From Ricinus communis (Eukaryota; Streptophyta; Magnoliopsida; Malpighiales; Euphorbiaceae), in assembly GCF_019578655.1 (NCBI RefSeq), contig NC_063259.1, positions 12,614,489 to 12,678,488 of the forward strand: a DNA stretch of 64,000 nt. The letters run 5' to 3'. Below, piece by piece: positions 47,067-62,790 of this stretch. Each line of letters opens with the position of its first letter. The first letter of the stretch is position 1. The translations under genes and the position numbers were made by a program. The notes beneath the pieces are model-generated. The model did not search any database, had not been told where the DNA came from, and saw only the letters and a program-made list of their open reading frames with translations.

Positions 47067-47858
47067 TCATTCTCTTGTAACATATTTAAAATCCGATATT
47101 CGGTGACTATCTAAGTTCCATTCATAAACAGAATCTCCATCATATTTTGCTTGAGTAAAGCTAACTCTTTCTTCAAACAGGACATCTGGAGGAGTAGGTC
47201 TAGGATAATAATGTCTAGTCCTAGGTTTGTCAAAACCTTTATTATGGTATATTTTATTTATTTCAATTTTATCGTTAATAAATTGACTCTCTAAATTTTT
47301 AACTTCATTTTGTTCAAGATTATCAGAATTAAGTACACTAACAGAAGGTTTATCTTTCAAGGACAGACTAGCTAATTTTAAATTTATTTGGTTCAAAATA
47401 TCATCTTTATCATTTAATTTAATTAATTATTGTTCAGGAATCTCATGGGGTTGAAAAATAGGTTTCATAGGTATACCACCTGGCCTAGGTACCTGATTAT
47501 TTAGGCTAGATGTCTCTATCCTATCAAGTTGTGAAGCAATTGTAAAAAGAATTTGATTTGTATAATTATTTTGATTTTGAACATTTCTAATATCTTTTAA
47601 TAAAGGGAGTTTGTCGTCATTCTCAGAGCTTATCCTTTTAAAGGGTGAAGCAATTATTTCCTGATTATGAACATTTATTTTAACTTCTTCTAAAGGTGGA
47701 TGAACAGAAATAATTTGTTTATTTCCTACGGTTGTATTCCAAGTTTTAGAAACTCTATCATTTGTAAAAATATTTTTAAAAGGAAATTCTATATCATTAT
47801 TGTTACAATAAATTTCAAACCAGATAAAAAACGGAACATTTACCTTAACAGAATTCAA
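47067..47858 (-). pseudogene. Viral MP-CP linker / coat N-terminal region
   Basis: Two blocks in one frame (143 and 109 codons) are separated by a single in-frame stop at 47427-47429. The first begins by overlapping the movement-protein stop (TTGA at 47858-47855, no ATG). This suggests it continued from the MP frame before a frameshift. It has VNVPFFIWFEIYCNNNDIEF near its start and ends in a proline-rich part. The second block has the 'PRTRHYYPRPTPPDVLFEE' segment. No catalytic motif is present. It is probably the part of the polyprotein between movement and coat domains. Confidence 0.6.
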
Positions 47859-49093
47859 ATATTCATAAAATTTCTCTTGAATAGTCTCTCTCCCCCTTTG
47901 AAAATGATTTTGAAACTATAAAACTTTTCACGATTTCTTATATGGTAATAATCGGATCGTAAAAAAGGTTTATTTATTTCAAAAGGTGTAAAAATCATAT
48001 TTAAAGTTGAAAAATTTTCCATAGTTGATCTAGAAGGTGACAAAACAGGTTCATCAGAATTTTTATCTTGTTCTATATTAACAGAATTAGTGTAAAAAGG
48101 TTGAGGAATCCTATTTTCAAAATCAACTCCTTGTAAATTTGTATTAGAATTTGGAAAACGTGTTGTGTGTGTGGAAGGTCTAGAATTTTCAAAAGTAGAC
48201 AATCTAGATGAAGGTACAAAAGTAGGTGAAAAACTTATTTGAACAGAACCATTTGATTGCTCTAAAATTTGTGAAACTCTAGAATTATTTTCTATAGATT
48301 GAGGCTTATTAATTTCTTGTAAATCCCAAGTTCCAGCTTGCGACAACTCATTCCATTTTAGTCTTTTGGGGACTTGTATTTTAGAATGTAAAGGATTAGC
48401 TTCAAATAAAATCGTTTCATTTCTTGTTAAAGAATGTCTTGCTCTAGGATCTATAGTTGTTGTCATTACTTTATAGTAGATCCTATAAATGACAACTATA
48501 GATCTAGAATTTTCAGCAAAATCCATATTTTTTGTTTTAACAGTTAAAATTAAAGTGTCTAAAATATTTGAATCAAATAATGAAATTGAAAAATTTGGAT
48601 AACAATTAAAATAGACAGGACCATTGGCTAAATTTGATTCAGCCATAGCCAAAAGTGAATTTGAAAAATTCAAATGTCTTGCATCTCTTAAACAAAGAAA
48701 AATAGGTATGTCCAATCCAATTCTAAATAAAGGTTTAACATCAATTTGAACCATGCCTATATGTAAAAATTTAAATTTCTTTTTAATATGTTCATGCAAT
48801 GCAGAAGACGAAAGTAAATGTAAATTTTCATGAGATTTATTTAAAGCAATAGTTTGTTCAGTTTGTTTAATAGAATAATTTTGTGCAAAATCAAAAGTTC
48901 CAATTCGATAAATACTATTAACATTTTGTTTAGGGATGGACCAATTATGTAACTGATTTTCTATTTCTGAGATATTAGACCCTTGAACAGTAAATTCTTC
49001 AGAATTTAAATCAGAAAGAGTAGAAGAAGAAGAAGGAGAAACTATTTCTCGACTACTAAAACTGCGAAACAACGATGTCATTACCAAAGACAA
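47855..49093 (-). CDS. Viral movement protein (30K type, 412 aa)
   Basis: The frame starts with ATG at 49093, about 140 nt after the primer-binding site, which is where the first caulimovirid ORF begins. The core of a caulimovirid movement protein is visible: FLHIGMVQIDVKPLFRIGLD (about residues 108-127), then LCLRDARHLNF, and a GPVYFNCYPNFSISLFDSNI segment near 155-175. It would modify plasmodesmata for cell-to-cell spread. The C-terminal 150 residues are serine/asparagine-rich and likely disordered. It ends at TGA next to the start of the following frame. In petuvirus and florendovirus types the MP is the N-terminal part of one large polyprotein, so this stop may be a mutation. Confidence 0.82.
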   Translation of the reverse strand: MSLVMTSLFRSFSSREIVSPSSSSTLSDLNSEEFTVQGSNISEIENQLHNWSIPKQNVNSIYRIGTFDFAQNYSIKQTEQTIALNKSHENLHLLSSSALHEHIKKKFKFLHIGMVQIDVKPLFRIGLDIPIFLCLRDARHLNFSNSLLAMAESNLANGPVYFNCYPNFSISLFDSNILDTLILTVKTKNMDFAENSRSIVVIYRIYYKVMTTTIDPRARHSLTRNETILFEANPLHSKIQVPKRLKWNELSQAGTWDLQEINKPQSIENNSRVSQILEQSNGSVQISFSPTFVPSSRLSTFENSRPSTHTTRFPNSNTNLQGVDFENRIPQPFYTNSVNIEQDKNSDEPVLSPSRSTMENFSTLNMIFTPFEINKPFLRSDYYHIRNREKFYSFKIIFKGGERLFKRNFMNI

Positions 49094-49231
49094 TAAACAA
49101 GTAAGTAATGTTTAGGATAGTGGGACTACCTACCGGGACCACCCTGACTGATAATTGGGAAGACGGGCTGACCAACGAAAAACCAGGCTGACCAACGCTA
49201 CCTTAAACAATATTACGAGTTTAATGACCAG

Positions 49232-49243
49232 GCTCTGATACCA
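49232..49243 (-). other. Viral primer-binding site (initiator Met-tRNA)
   Basis: Minus-strand TGGTATCAGAGC is an exact 12-base match to the complement of the plant initiator Met-tRNA 3' end. It is the standard first-strand priming site of Caulimoviridae, located about 180 nt downstream of the TATA box and 140 nt upstream of the movement protein. Confidence 0.93.
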
Positions 49244-49267
49244 TATGCGGAGCAGGATCGAATAATA

Positions 49268-49766
49268 GAGAAATAGATAATAATAATAATAGAAGAAGAA
49301 AAGAGAAGAATTAAGTAAATAATTTAAACTTTTATTGAAAGAAGATTTTACAAAGAGAGATAGTAGGGAAGATAGTTCAAGCATTCAAGTGATGCCTTCT
49401 TACTTCTAATGTACATCTATTTATAATAAGAAAAACTATACTATTCGGACCTCAAACAATTTTGAGTCCGTTACATTATTAATTTGTCAAAAGAAAAGCA
49501 GTGGTTATACGCCATCTTGTTCAATTTGTCAAAGAAAAGATTCTTTGTCCGCCACTTGTCCATTCTTATCGACTTGTTTTGTCTTTTTGTTTTGTCCATT
49601 CTTCAAAAGATGCTTGTTTATCTTCTTGTTTCGTCTTTCTTTGTCCACTTGTGAAAAAGGAAAGATTCCTTGTCCATTTAGTCAAAAATAATGTCATAAT
49701 TGTCGAGTCCATAGCAATCATCTTCATTTTGAGGAGTAAAACTTGGTCCACTAGTGCTTCCAGAAT
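49268..49766 (-). promoter_or_regulatory. Viral promoter/poly(A) region, upstream copy
   Basis: The TATA box TATAAATAG lies at 49425-49417 (minus) and AATAAA at 49336-49331. The region repeats 42084-42581 with few changes (for example AAGATTTTACA versus AAATGTTACA near the poly(A) signal). The repeat includes the last codons of the downstream ORF (49680-49766) and stops abruptly at CTTCCAGA, where a short filler joins the inverted fragment. With the downstream copy it gives the viral insert a terminal redundancy of about 0.5 kb. Confidence 0.82.
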
Positions 49767-49777
49767 TTTCAGTGAAA

Positions 49778-51179
49778 TTATTAATTTTATTAATAATGAA
49801 GGCTTAGCTTTGTGTACTGATTTGAAATTAAAAGCCAAAATTAAAAATGAATTTTCACAATCTAAAAAGGAGTTAGGAGATTTCTGTTTTCAATATGGCT
49901 ATGAACGTATTCAAGCCCCTTCCTCAAAAACTAAAAAATATCTGAAAAGAAAATCTTCTAATAGAAATTATAGAAAAAATACTTAGAATTTTCAAAAACC
50001 TTCTTCATCCAAAAATATTTCTCAAAATAAAAATAAAAATAATAAAAAGAAAGGCCCTCCCCATACATTACAAATGTGGTCGTGTTGGTCATTTTAAATC
50101 CTAATGTAGGATGAAGGAAAAAATCAATAATTTAGACATCTCTGATAAACTTAAAGATCAAATGCTTAATCTTTTACTATCAGATACAGATCTTGAAAAT
50201 TCTGATTTAAGTGATTTTGAAGAAAATGATTTAAATATTCTAAGTGATTCATCTTCTACAAATACTGATTTTGAAACATGTGAAGGTCCTGGAATTTGTA
50301 CAGGTCCTTGTTGTAATTCAACTTTAAATGTTTTAACAAAAGAAACCCTTTCTGATCTTTTTGAATTAGTTGACAAAATTAATGACCCTTCTGATAGAGA
50401 AAAATACTTTTTAAAATTAAGAGATATTATTTTGCATAACGAAACTCAAAAATCTGAACCTATTCCTTATAACTTAAAAGAAATTTTTCAAAGATTTGAC
50501 TCAAAATTTTCTAGAAATTCTACACCTAATATTCAAGATTTACAAGAAGAAATTAAAAATATAAAACAAGAAATTAATAATTTAAAAAATGAAAATTTAG
50601 ATTTCAAAGAAAGAATTTTAAAATTGGAACTAAATAGGAAAAATATAGATATTGCTGAGTCCTCCGAAAATACGAATGATTCTCATATTAATGAATTTTT
50701 AGCTCATATTACCAGAGTAAATTTTCATAAATGGTTTATTTTTGTTAGAATTCTTATAAATGATTTTAAAATTGAGACGATTGCTTTAGTTGATTCTGGA
50801 GCAGACCAAAACTGTATACAAGAAGGAATTGTACCTACACAGTTTTTTGAAAAAACAACTGAAAAATTACATACTGCTGATAGTTCAAGAATGCAAATAA
50901 ATTATAAGCTTTCTAAAGTTAAAATTTGTAATGATGGATTATGTTTTTACACTTCTTTTATTCTAATAAAAAATCTATCTGCTACTGTTATTCTTGGAAC
51001 TCCTTTTTTAGCATTACTTTATCCTTTCACAGTTGACACACATGGTATCAAAACTAGATTATTAGGAAAAGAAATTTGTTTTAAATTCATCTTCTCTGAG
51101 CAAGAAAAGGACATAAATGTTTTGAAGAGAAATTGCGTTTTTAATGATCTTATTAGTCAAAAGAAAAAACAAATCGCTT
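49778..51179 (+). pseudogene. Inverted duplicate of viral coat C-terminus and protease
   Basis: This 1.4-kb piece is the reverse complement of about 45175-46577. It begins inside the capsid domain, has a stop at 49984 and a one-base insertion in the zinc-knuckle region near 50060. It then runs open for 356 codons (50111-51181) through the coiled-coil and the aspartic protease (DSGAD, then ILGTPFL). Here the protease is in one frame, unlike the main copy. It has no start context, no primer site and no RT, so it is a fragment. Its right end meets host DNA at 51188. Confidence 0.9.
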
Positions 51180-51187
51180 AAATTATG

Positions 51188-51696
51188 TCCAATATTGCCT
51201 TTGCATGTACTAACCGAACACAAAGGATGTCCTATTCTTTTCCAAAAAGATAATTACACACACCTTAAATTAATAATAATAATAATAATAAAGTGGTTTT
51301 GTTGTATCAAAAGTCACCTATGTTGTTGCAAGTAATTTTAAGTTTAAAAAATTTGAAGTTGTATTCTTATATTTAATATAGTTTATGTATATAACATGCA
51401 ATACATATGCTATTATTTTGTTAAATTAAACAAGTACTTGATATTTAGATATATTATTTCATCCTATCTTTTTTAAACACAGTACTAAAAATTAAATTAT
51501 TTATTAATATATATGGGAATACAAGATAATTTTATGATACGAAAATATATATGTCACATGTCAGTAAATTATGTTTTTGTTTATTTTTTTAATAAATAAA
51601 AGGTCAAGTAAACTATAAATGTATAAAATAAGAATATAATTGCCTATTTATATTCACCAAAAGAGTCATTACTCACCTAATATAGAGAAATGGAGT
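51188..51696 (+). repeat. Host direct duplication, right copy
   Basis: The 509 bp nearly identical to 41307-41818. It ends at AAATGGAGT and continues with host sequence (CTTTCTTTGAAAGG) toward the CDPK gene, while the left copy is cut there by viral DNA. The right copy therefore retains the original downstream junction. Confidence 0.93.
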
Positions 51697-52307
51697 CTTT
51701 CTTTGAAAGGAATATAGAGGTATATAGAGTTGAATTTAAGATTTTTATTTTTAAAAATCAAAAGCACTTACTATTTAAATTTGTGAACTGTCCGCTAATA
51801 TTAGTCTACAGCCACAAGGAATAAGAATAATAATAGTAACAATAAAAAAAAAAAAAGTATTCAACTAATCATTAGAATAATTTCTTTTTTGATTTTTTTG
51901 AAAAAGGGTTAAGAAATGGATTATGCAAAGACGCGTAGCTAAAAGAAAAAAAAAAAGAGAAAATTATAGCTGGTCAGCACTCTATCATCCGATGTTTCTG
52001 AGCAACAGCAGCCCAAATAACATTAAACTCAAATACAAATAATATTCATAAAGAAAAAAAAAAACACATTAAAAACAAAACAGCTGTTTTGGAATTGTTG
52101 TTGCTGTTAAAGAGCCAAGATCTTTGAAGAGTAGACCAATTCTCAATTTACTTTTACAACACAAACACTTTTTGGTTTGGTTTTGATTTTGGGTTTTTCT
52201 TCCATCAAAAGTATTTACCATTTCTTTCTTCTTCTTCTTCCATCAAGATCTATCACTTCTTATTCTTTTTCAGAAAAAAAGAAAAAAAGAAAAACAACAT
52301 AACACAG
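51697..52307 (+). promoter_or_regulatory. CDPK promoter and first leader exon
   Basis: AT-rich DNA precedes a pyrimidine-rich leader (TTTCTTTCTTCTTCTTCTTC at about 52220). The first exon is untranslated and ends at ACACAG|GTAAAG (donor at 52308). The transcription start cannot be fixed from sequence; somewhere near 52080-52140 is plausible. The leader start lies only a few hundred bases from the right host duplication. Confidence 0.5.
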
Positions 52308-52742
52308 GTAAAGTGTATGCTGCTTTTATGTTATTTTTCTTTCTTCCTGTTTAGCTTTCGTACATGCTTACATCATTCTTTCTCTTGTTGATGTTCTTTC
52401 GCTGTTGGGATTTTGACCGGTAGATTGATCATGAGATTTTGATAGTTTGTTATGTTTATTGGGTCTGTAATGATAGATGCAATGGATAACAACTGTGTGT
52501 AATTTATATGTATAGCTTAAAACTGGACAAATGAAATCTTGTTTTATGAGGAAACTAGCTTGAGAAGTGAGCCTGATCTGATCTGGTAAACGTTTATTTA
52601 TTTGTTGTTTTTGGTGCTTGGTTAGATATGTCATTGGATTGGGCGTTTCTGAACAAGCTTATAATTATGCATAGAGATTACAAGTTAAATTTGTAGAGTT
52701 TCTATTTTTTAAATTGACTTGTTTTCTGCAATTCATATGCAG
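52308..52742 (+). other. Intron in the CDPK 5' leader
   Basis: Donor CAG|GTAAAG and acceptor ATATGCAG|GTG bound a 435-bp T-rich intron in untranslated leader, 70 bp before the start codon. Leader introns are frequent in plant CDPK genes and can raise expression; that effect here is inference. Confidence 0.75.
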
Positions 52743-52812
52743 GTGTAATTGATGAGTCATCATTTTGATGAGGAAAAGGCCCTGAATATTTCTTAGGAAT
52801 TATAACTGTTTC

Positions 52813-58496
<5,684 letters not shown>

Positions 58497-60150
58497 ATTG
58501 CAATTCCACATAATGTACAGGTAATTTCAGTTTCTGGTGTTCTTATTACTTTCTTTTTCCAGTTCTTTGGTGGAAACTTTCAAGGATAACTTCTATGATG
58601 CAATTTATAATTGTATGGCAGAATACGCTTGAAATGAGAATAATACTTAAAATTGTTAGTCATTTTTTTAAACAGCATCTAAATTAGCTTTAAAGTTGAA
58701 AATGAAATAGTTTTGACTGTTATGAGTCTGTCGACAGCTCATGAAGATTCAATATCAACATGAAAATCTAATGATTTTGATAATTGTTGACAGTAATAAC
58801 TTTGCAAGTTACAATGAAGCATTACTAAACACTACATCCAGTTAATTGTTTTCCTCTAATAGCTTACATGGCCTACTTGTGCATGTATCTTATTGGGAGT
58901 GCAAGTGACTTGAATGTCTCTTACCTAAAGTAGTATAAAAATTGTTTTGCCAATGCCTCTTTATTTATTTTAGAGGATAGTTTGAAGCATTAAAATTTTA
59001 AAATTAATAATGCTTCTAAGTTAAAACCATTTAAGTTCTGCTCCTAGTATTTGATATCCACTTGTATTCTTGCCTTCTGACTTGAGATGCTGGAAGTTGC
59101 AATGTCAGAAGCATCAATTTAGATTGTGGTGGTCATGGTTAGGGAATAGGGCCGTGGCTGTCATTACGTCACTGGGCCTATTTTTTTTGTGCAAGTTGCA
59201 AGATGCATTGCATGAATGGATATCAAAGAGTTGTCTGGAGTTGAGATATGCATCTAAGTAATGAGTAGAAGTGCATCATTCAACAATGTTGAATTCATTT
59301 ATGTTCATCGTTGTTTCTCCATGATTGAGCTTACCCATTGTATTAAAAGTTTGTACGTTTTGCATTAGGAACATCAAATAAAGCTAAACTTTACATTTGA
59401 TTTTAAGACTTGACTATATACTTTCATACTTACGTTACCACTTGTAGATTAACAAACTAATGTAAGATTTAGTAAATCCGTTATGAATATAACTTAATGC
59501 AACAAAACTCATAAAGGCAACAACAACAAAGCCAAACTTGTGAAAAGGCTAATACACTGGAGCTAAGTTCTGAATGATTTAGGTTAAAAAGGAAAGCGTG
59601 AAAATGGTTAGCAGAGAAGTAGAGAGGATGCTGGAAAATGGAACTTTTAGCTGTCAGCGAGAAAAATCTGAACCTTTGCACATGTAATGGCCAATAGTGC
59701 CAGTTACTTAGTTTGAAAGGCATTGAATTCTGCCCTAATGAAATGACAGTAATTTGTAAATCCTGCAATTTGACTGTGGCGTTGGCAGGTTATACAGCAA
59801 AGCTGGAAGGGAAGGGTGATTTGCAGAAAGCCTTGACAAGTGATTTTTGCTGTTTCCTTCATAGTTCCAGGCACAAGATTTGGGTATTGGATGTCATGTG
59901 CTGAAAGCATTTATTCAGATATGCATTTTGAATTGCTGTATAACTGAGGAGGAATCATTCTTAAGCTTTATAAACTTTTCAAGTGTGAGGTGTTGAAGCT
60001 GTGTTCCAAGTTGCCAATTTACTTTATGGTGCTTTTTTTTTTTAGGCTTTCCTTTTCTTGAAAGTGGAGGCAAGGGATCTTTGTAGTTATTATTTTTTCT
60101 CCCTTCTTCTTTTATGATTAAACAACATGTAGGATTTAGAGAGCTTTTAG
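58497..60150 (+). other. CDPK 3' untranslated region, possible intron
   Basis: The stop codon at 58494-58496 is followed 22 bp later by a good donor (GTACAG|GTAATT at about 58519). An acceptor-like GTTGGCAG lies at about 59788. Splicing there would put the poly(A) site downstream, perhaps in the T-rich region near 60030-60150. Sequence alone cannot prove it. No other gene is visible in the interval. Confidence 0.4.
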
Positions 60151-60411
60151 TCCAATTTATTATTATTATTTTTTATAATTTTAGGTCCAACATATAGTTT
60201 AATCCTTGAATTTTTATCCAGATTACCTTTAGGCTAAATGCATATTTAGGCTTCTGAACATAGTGAGCTTTTGTAATTGGGTCCTTAAATTTCATTTTTC
60301 TTCAATTAGACATCCCAACTTTCAGTTTTATTATATTGAAGACCCTGTTAATAGTTAACATAAAATAATAATAATCGCCAACACCAATAATTATATAATA
60401 AAGAAAGAGAG

Positions 60412-60790
60412 AGTTGAATAAGTCCTTAAATTTTCAGTCAAGAATAGTTCAATTGTGCTTTTAAAGTTTGAAAAATAGAATATTTACATTTTTGGAGTTA
60501 ACTCTTTCTATTTCAATTCACGATTTAAACGTTAAAGAAAAACTGTTTTAATTTTTTTCAACTCATGTTTTGTATATATAGGGAAATACTAATACCGCCT
60601 TTAGTGGATAAAAATTAAATAATGATAAGTGTTCTTTTACTTTAACAAAAAAATAATTAATATTATCATCATTAATTAAAACGATACAAAGCGGCAAAAT
60701 GGACAGGATAGAAATTGGAATAATTGAGCTACTTTGAAATTCAAGAGTTTAGTAGCACTTTGGCTGAAAGTTCAAGGGCTTATCTACCTA
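60412..60790. repeat. MITE-like inverted-repeat element
   Basis: The left arm (about 60412-60480, 'GAATAAGTCCTTAAATTTTC') and the reverse complement of the right arm (about 60718-60790, 'GATAAGCCCTTGAACTTTCA') align over roughly 60-70 bases with mismatches. The 'AAGTCCTTGAACTTTCAG' wording is common at the ends of plant Mutator-like MITEs. Further out, 60195-60310 and about 60800-60900 contain similar words in opposite orientation, suggesting nested copies. Exact ends and target duplication are not resolved. Confidence 0.4.
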
Positions 60791-60899
60791 AAAAACAAAA
60801 CTAAAAGTTAATTTACTCTATGCTATAAGAGTGTTTGTGCCAAAGACTATAATCGAGTTATTTTGGAGTTTAAGGATTTAATTTTCTAAAATGCCGGTT

Positions 60900-62570
60900 T
60901 ATGAATCGTGGTCAAGTATAATTGGGGTGGCTATTTTGGTAATTTATTAATTAGATTCATATAAGTTAATATAAACATATAATATTGATATAATCTCCTA
61001 CTTTACAAAGGAAAAAAGCTATATTTTATGATAAGAAATTATGATGAAATTTAGAAAATAAGTTATTTTTCTATTTAAAGATAAATTTATTAAAATCACC
61101 ATAATGTATTTACAATATATTCTCTATGATAAGAAAATTCATCTAAATAAGAAATTAATTATTTAGTATCGAAGTTATATATTCATAATGAATAAATTAT
61201 GAGAAAAAATCGCTTTTAGTTAATTTAATTTAAAATTTATTTTTATTTTAATAATAAATATTTATAAGATTAAATTAATAATAATTTGGATATATAATTA
61301 GATCAGTAAAAATAAATATATTTAAAATAAAAAATATATCTCTCCCCATATCAAGATCCGCTTAAGTTTGGGTAACATCAGCAGTAAGCATAGTTCGATT
61401 ATCAATGCGAAAAATTCTATAGAGTCCACTTTACATTTTTGTAAGAAAATTAAGAAAGAAAACCAAATTTTGGCCCCATTTGTATACGGCTTGGACAAAA
61501 GCATAAGCGTCAAAACCGATGAGAATTTAAGAATTAGTTTTAGATTTTTTAAAATGGAAAACAAAATTAATTAAAAAATTGAATTGTAAAAATTATAATT
61601 TTATAGATATTTGCTATGAATCATATATTTTGCATAAATATACAAGTAACATAATGAAAGAAATGATATGCTTTATTAAAGAAATAGTGAATTACTAATA
61701 TAGGGCTACATTGTATACCTTGTTTGGTGGAACAAAAAGGATGATGCTTCCTAACCTAGTTTCCATTACAAGTTTGGAAAAGAAAAGAGGTGTTGATTCC
61801 TTCCATAGAGAAGCTAGGTTCACAAGATTTAATCTATTTGTAACACGCTCAGAAGCAATAACAGTAAATGGTCCAGAATTGTTAGGAAATATTCAAGTGC
61901 CCAAGTGCAAAGCATATTCTTCATAAATTTCCAAAATATAATGTTGACCACCCAGGGGTTGAGATGCTCGTGAATACCATGATCCACTTAATTTATTGAG
62001 AAAATTATACCTTGATTTACTGTTGGAGACGAACTGCCTTCCTTGCTTGGCTTGCTTGCTCTGTATTATAGTACATAATGCATCTGTTCAATTTCGTTTT
62101 TTTTTTTAAATACTTTTTTTAACCCAAAAACCAAACCAAATTGTTAGTTAATTATTAGTTTGGTTATATATTAAAGAGCCAAATCTTTTTAAAAATTAAG
62201 ACTAAAATCAAACTGATCGATGCGGTTAAATGATTTCCGAGTTCAATTTCAATCGAATCTCTAATCGATCGGTCTATTTAATTTTTTTTTTCTCACCCCT
62301 AATAACATGATAGGCAATATTTGAATGATCCTTTTTATTAAAATCAAATTTTAACAGTTGAGATACTATTATCCCATAACTATTATTCACTTGTAACAAT
62401 CCAAAAATTTATTTTCTATTATATCAGATCTATTTATTTCAAATTTAATAGATAAGATTGTTAGAACATGGTCTGTCATATTTAGCCTAATTCGAGAGGG
62501 TCCTACACTTTTCTCATCATATGGTTATTTTTCATTACTAATTTTGATCCGTGATCCTGTAATGACTCGA
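60900..62570. other. AT-rich intergenic DNA without recognised gene
   Basis: Short open frames at 61368-61574 and 61711-61926 have no recognisable domain and no splice or start context. I see no retroelement motif. The segment at 61700-61990 is less AT-rich than its surroundings and could be an old gene or element fragment, but nothing identifies it. Confidence 0.45.
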
Positions 62571-62571
62571 T

Positions 62572-62790
62572 GATGGTATTACAACAGGATTCCTCTAATA
62601 GATGTGAGATTTGAAGATGAACTAGCTAGAAGCTGATAGTCATGTGATAGTCTGGCCCAGGAAGTGGAAGCCGGGACAAGGACACGATGCTTGGACAAGG
62701 AGCGAGTTCTACAATCTTTTAAAATGACAACACTCTAAAATACGAAAGTACATGAATGAATCAAATTCCACATGAAAACAAGGCAGACAA
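62572..62790 (+). mobile_element. Cassandra-like TRIM fragment
   Basis: Bases 62572-62644 correspond to the 71-bp internal domain of the array at 29129-30630: a decayed primer site GATGGTATTACAACAGGA, then CTCTAATAGATGTG and the AGCTGATAGTCATG end. From 62645 it continues into the LTR start (TGTGATAGTCTGGCCCAG) and follows the LTR to about ACAAGGCAGACAATAATTGA. The 5S-like part and the rest are missing. Confidence 0.82.

Larger units (their letters stand above)
41819..51187 (-). mobile_element. Endogenous pararetrovirus (Caulimoviridae) locus
   Basis: The minus strand carries, in order: promoter/poly(A) region, Met-tRNA primer site (49243-49232), movement protein, coat protein with zinc knuckle, protease, RT/RNase H, an extra 395-residue protein, and a second promoter/poly(A) region. 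The unit from one promoter region to the next is about 7.2 kb, a normal caulimovirid genome size. There is no integrase and no LTR-element target duplication, as expected for this family. Rearranged viral pieces lie at both ends: 41819-42087 and the inverted 49778-51179. MP, CP, RT and the last protein have long open frames, but frameshifts and stops separate them. Gene order resembles florendoviruses or petuviruses; the genus is not proven. Confidence 0.92.

Noticed and set aside
17498..49243. tRNA genes at TGGTATCAGAGC-type sites
   Set aside because: These are 11-12-base primer-binding sites complementary to a tRNA 3' end, with no cloverleaf around them.
49501..49986. A 161-codon plus-strand ORF at the right end of the virus
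   Set aside because: It joins antisense promoter-region sequence to an inverted coat-protein fragment across a rearrangement junction, so it is a chance fusion frame.
41307..51696. Reading the 0.5-kb flanking repeats as LTRs of a retrotransposon
   Set aside because: They lack TG...CA ends, primer site and polypurine tract next to them. The viral promoter, poly(A) signal and primer site lie inside, and no integrase is present.
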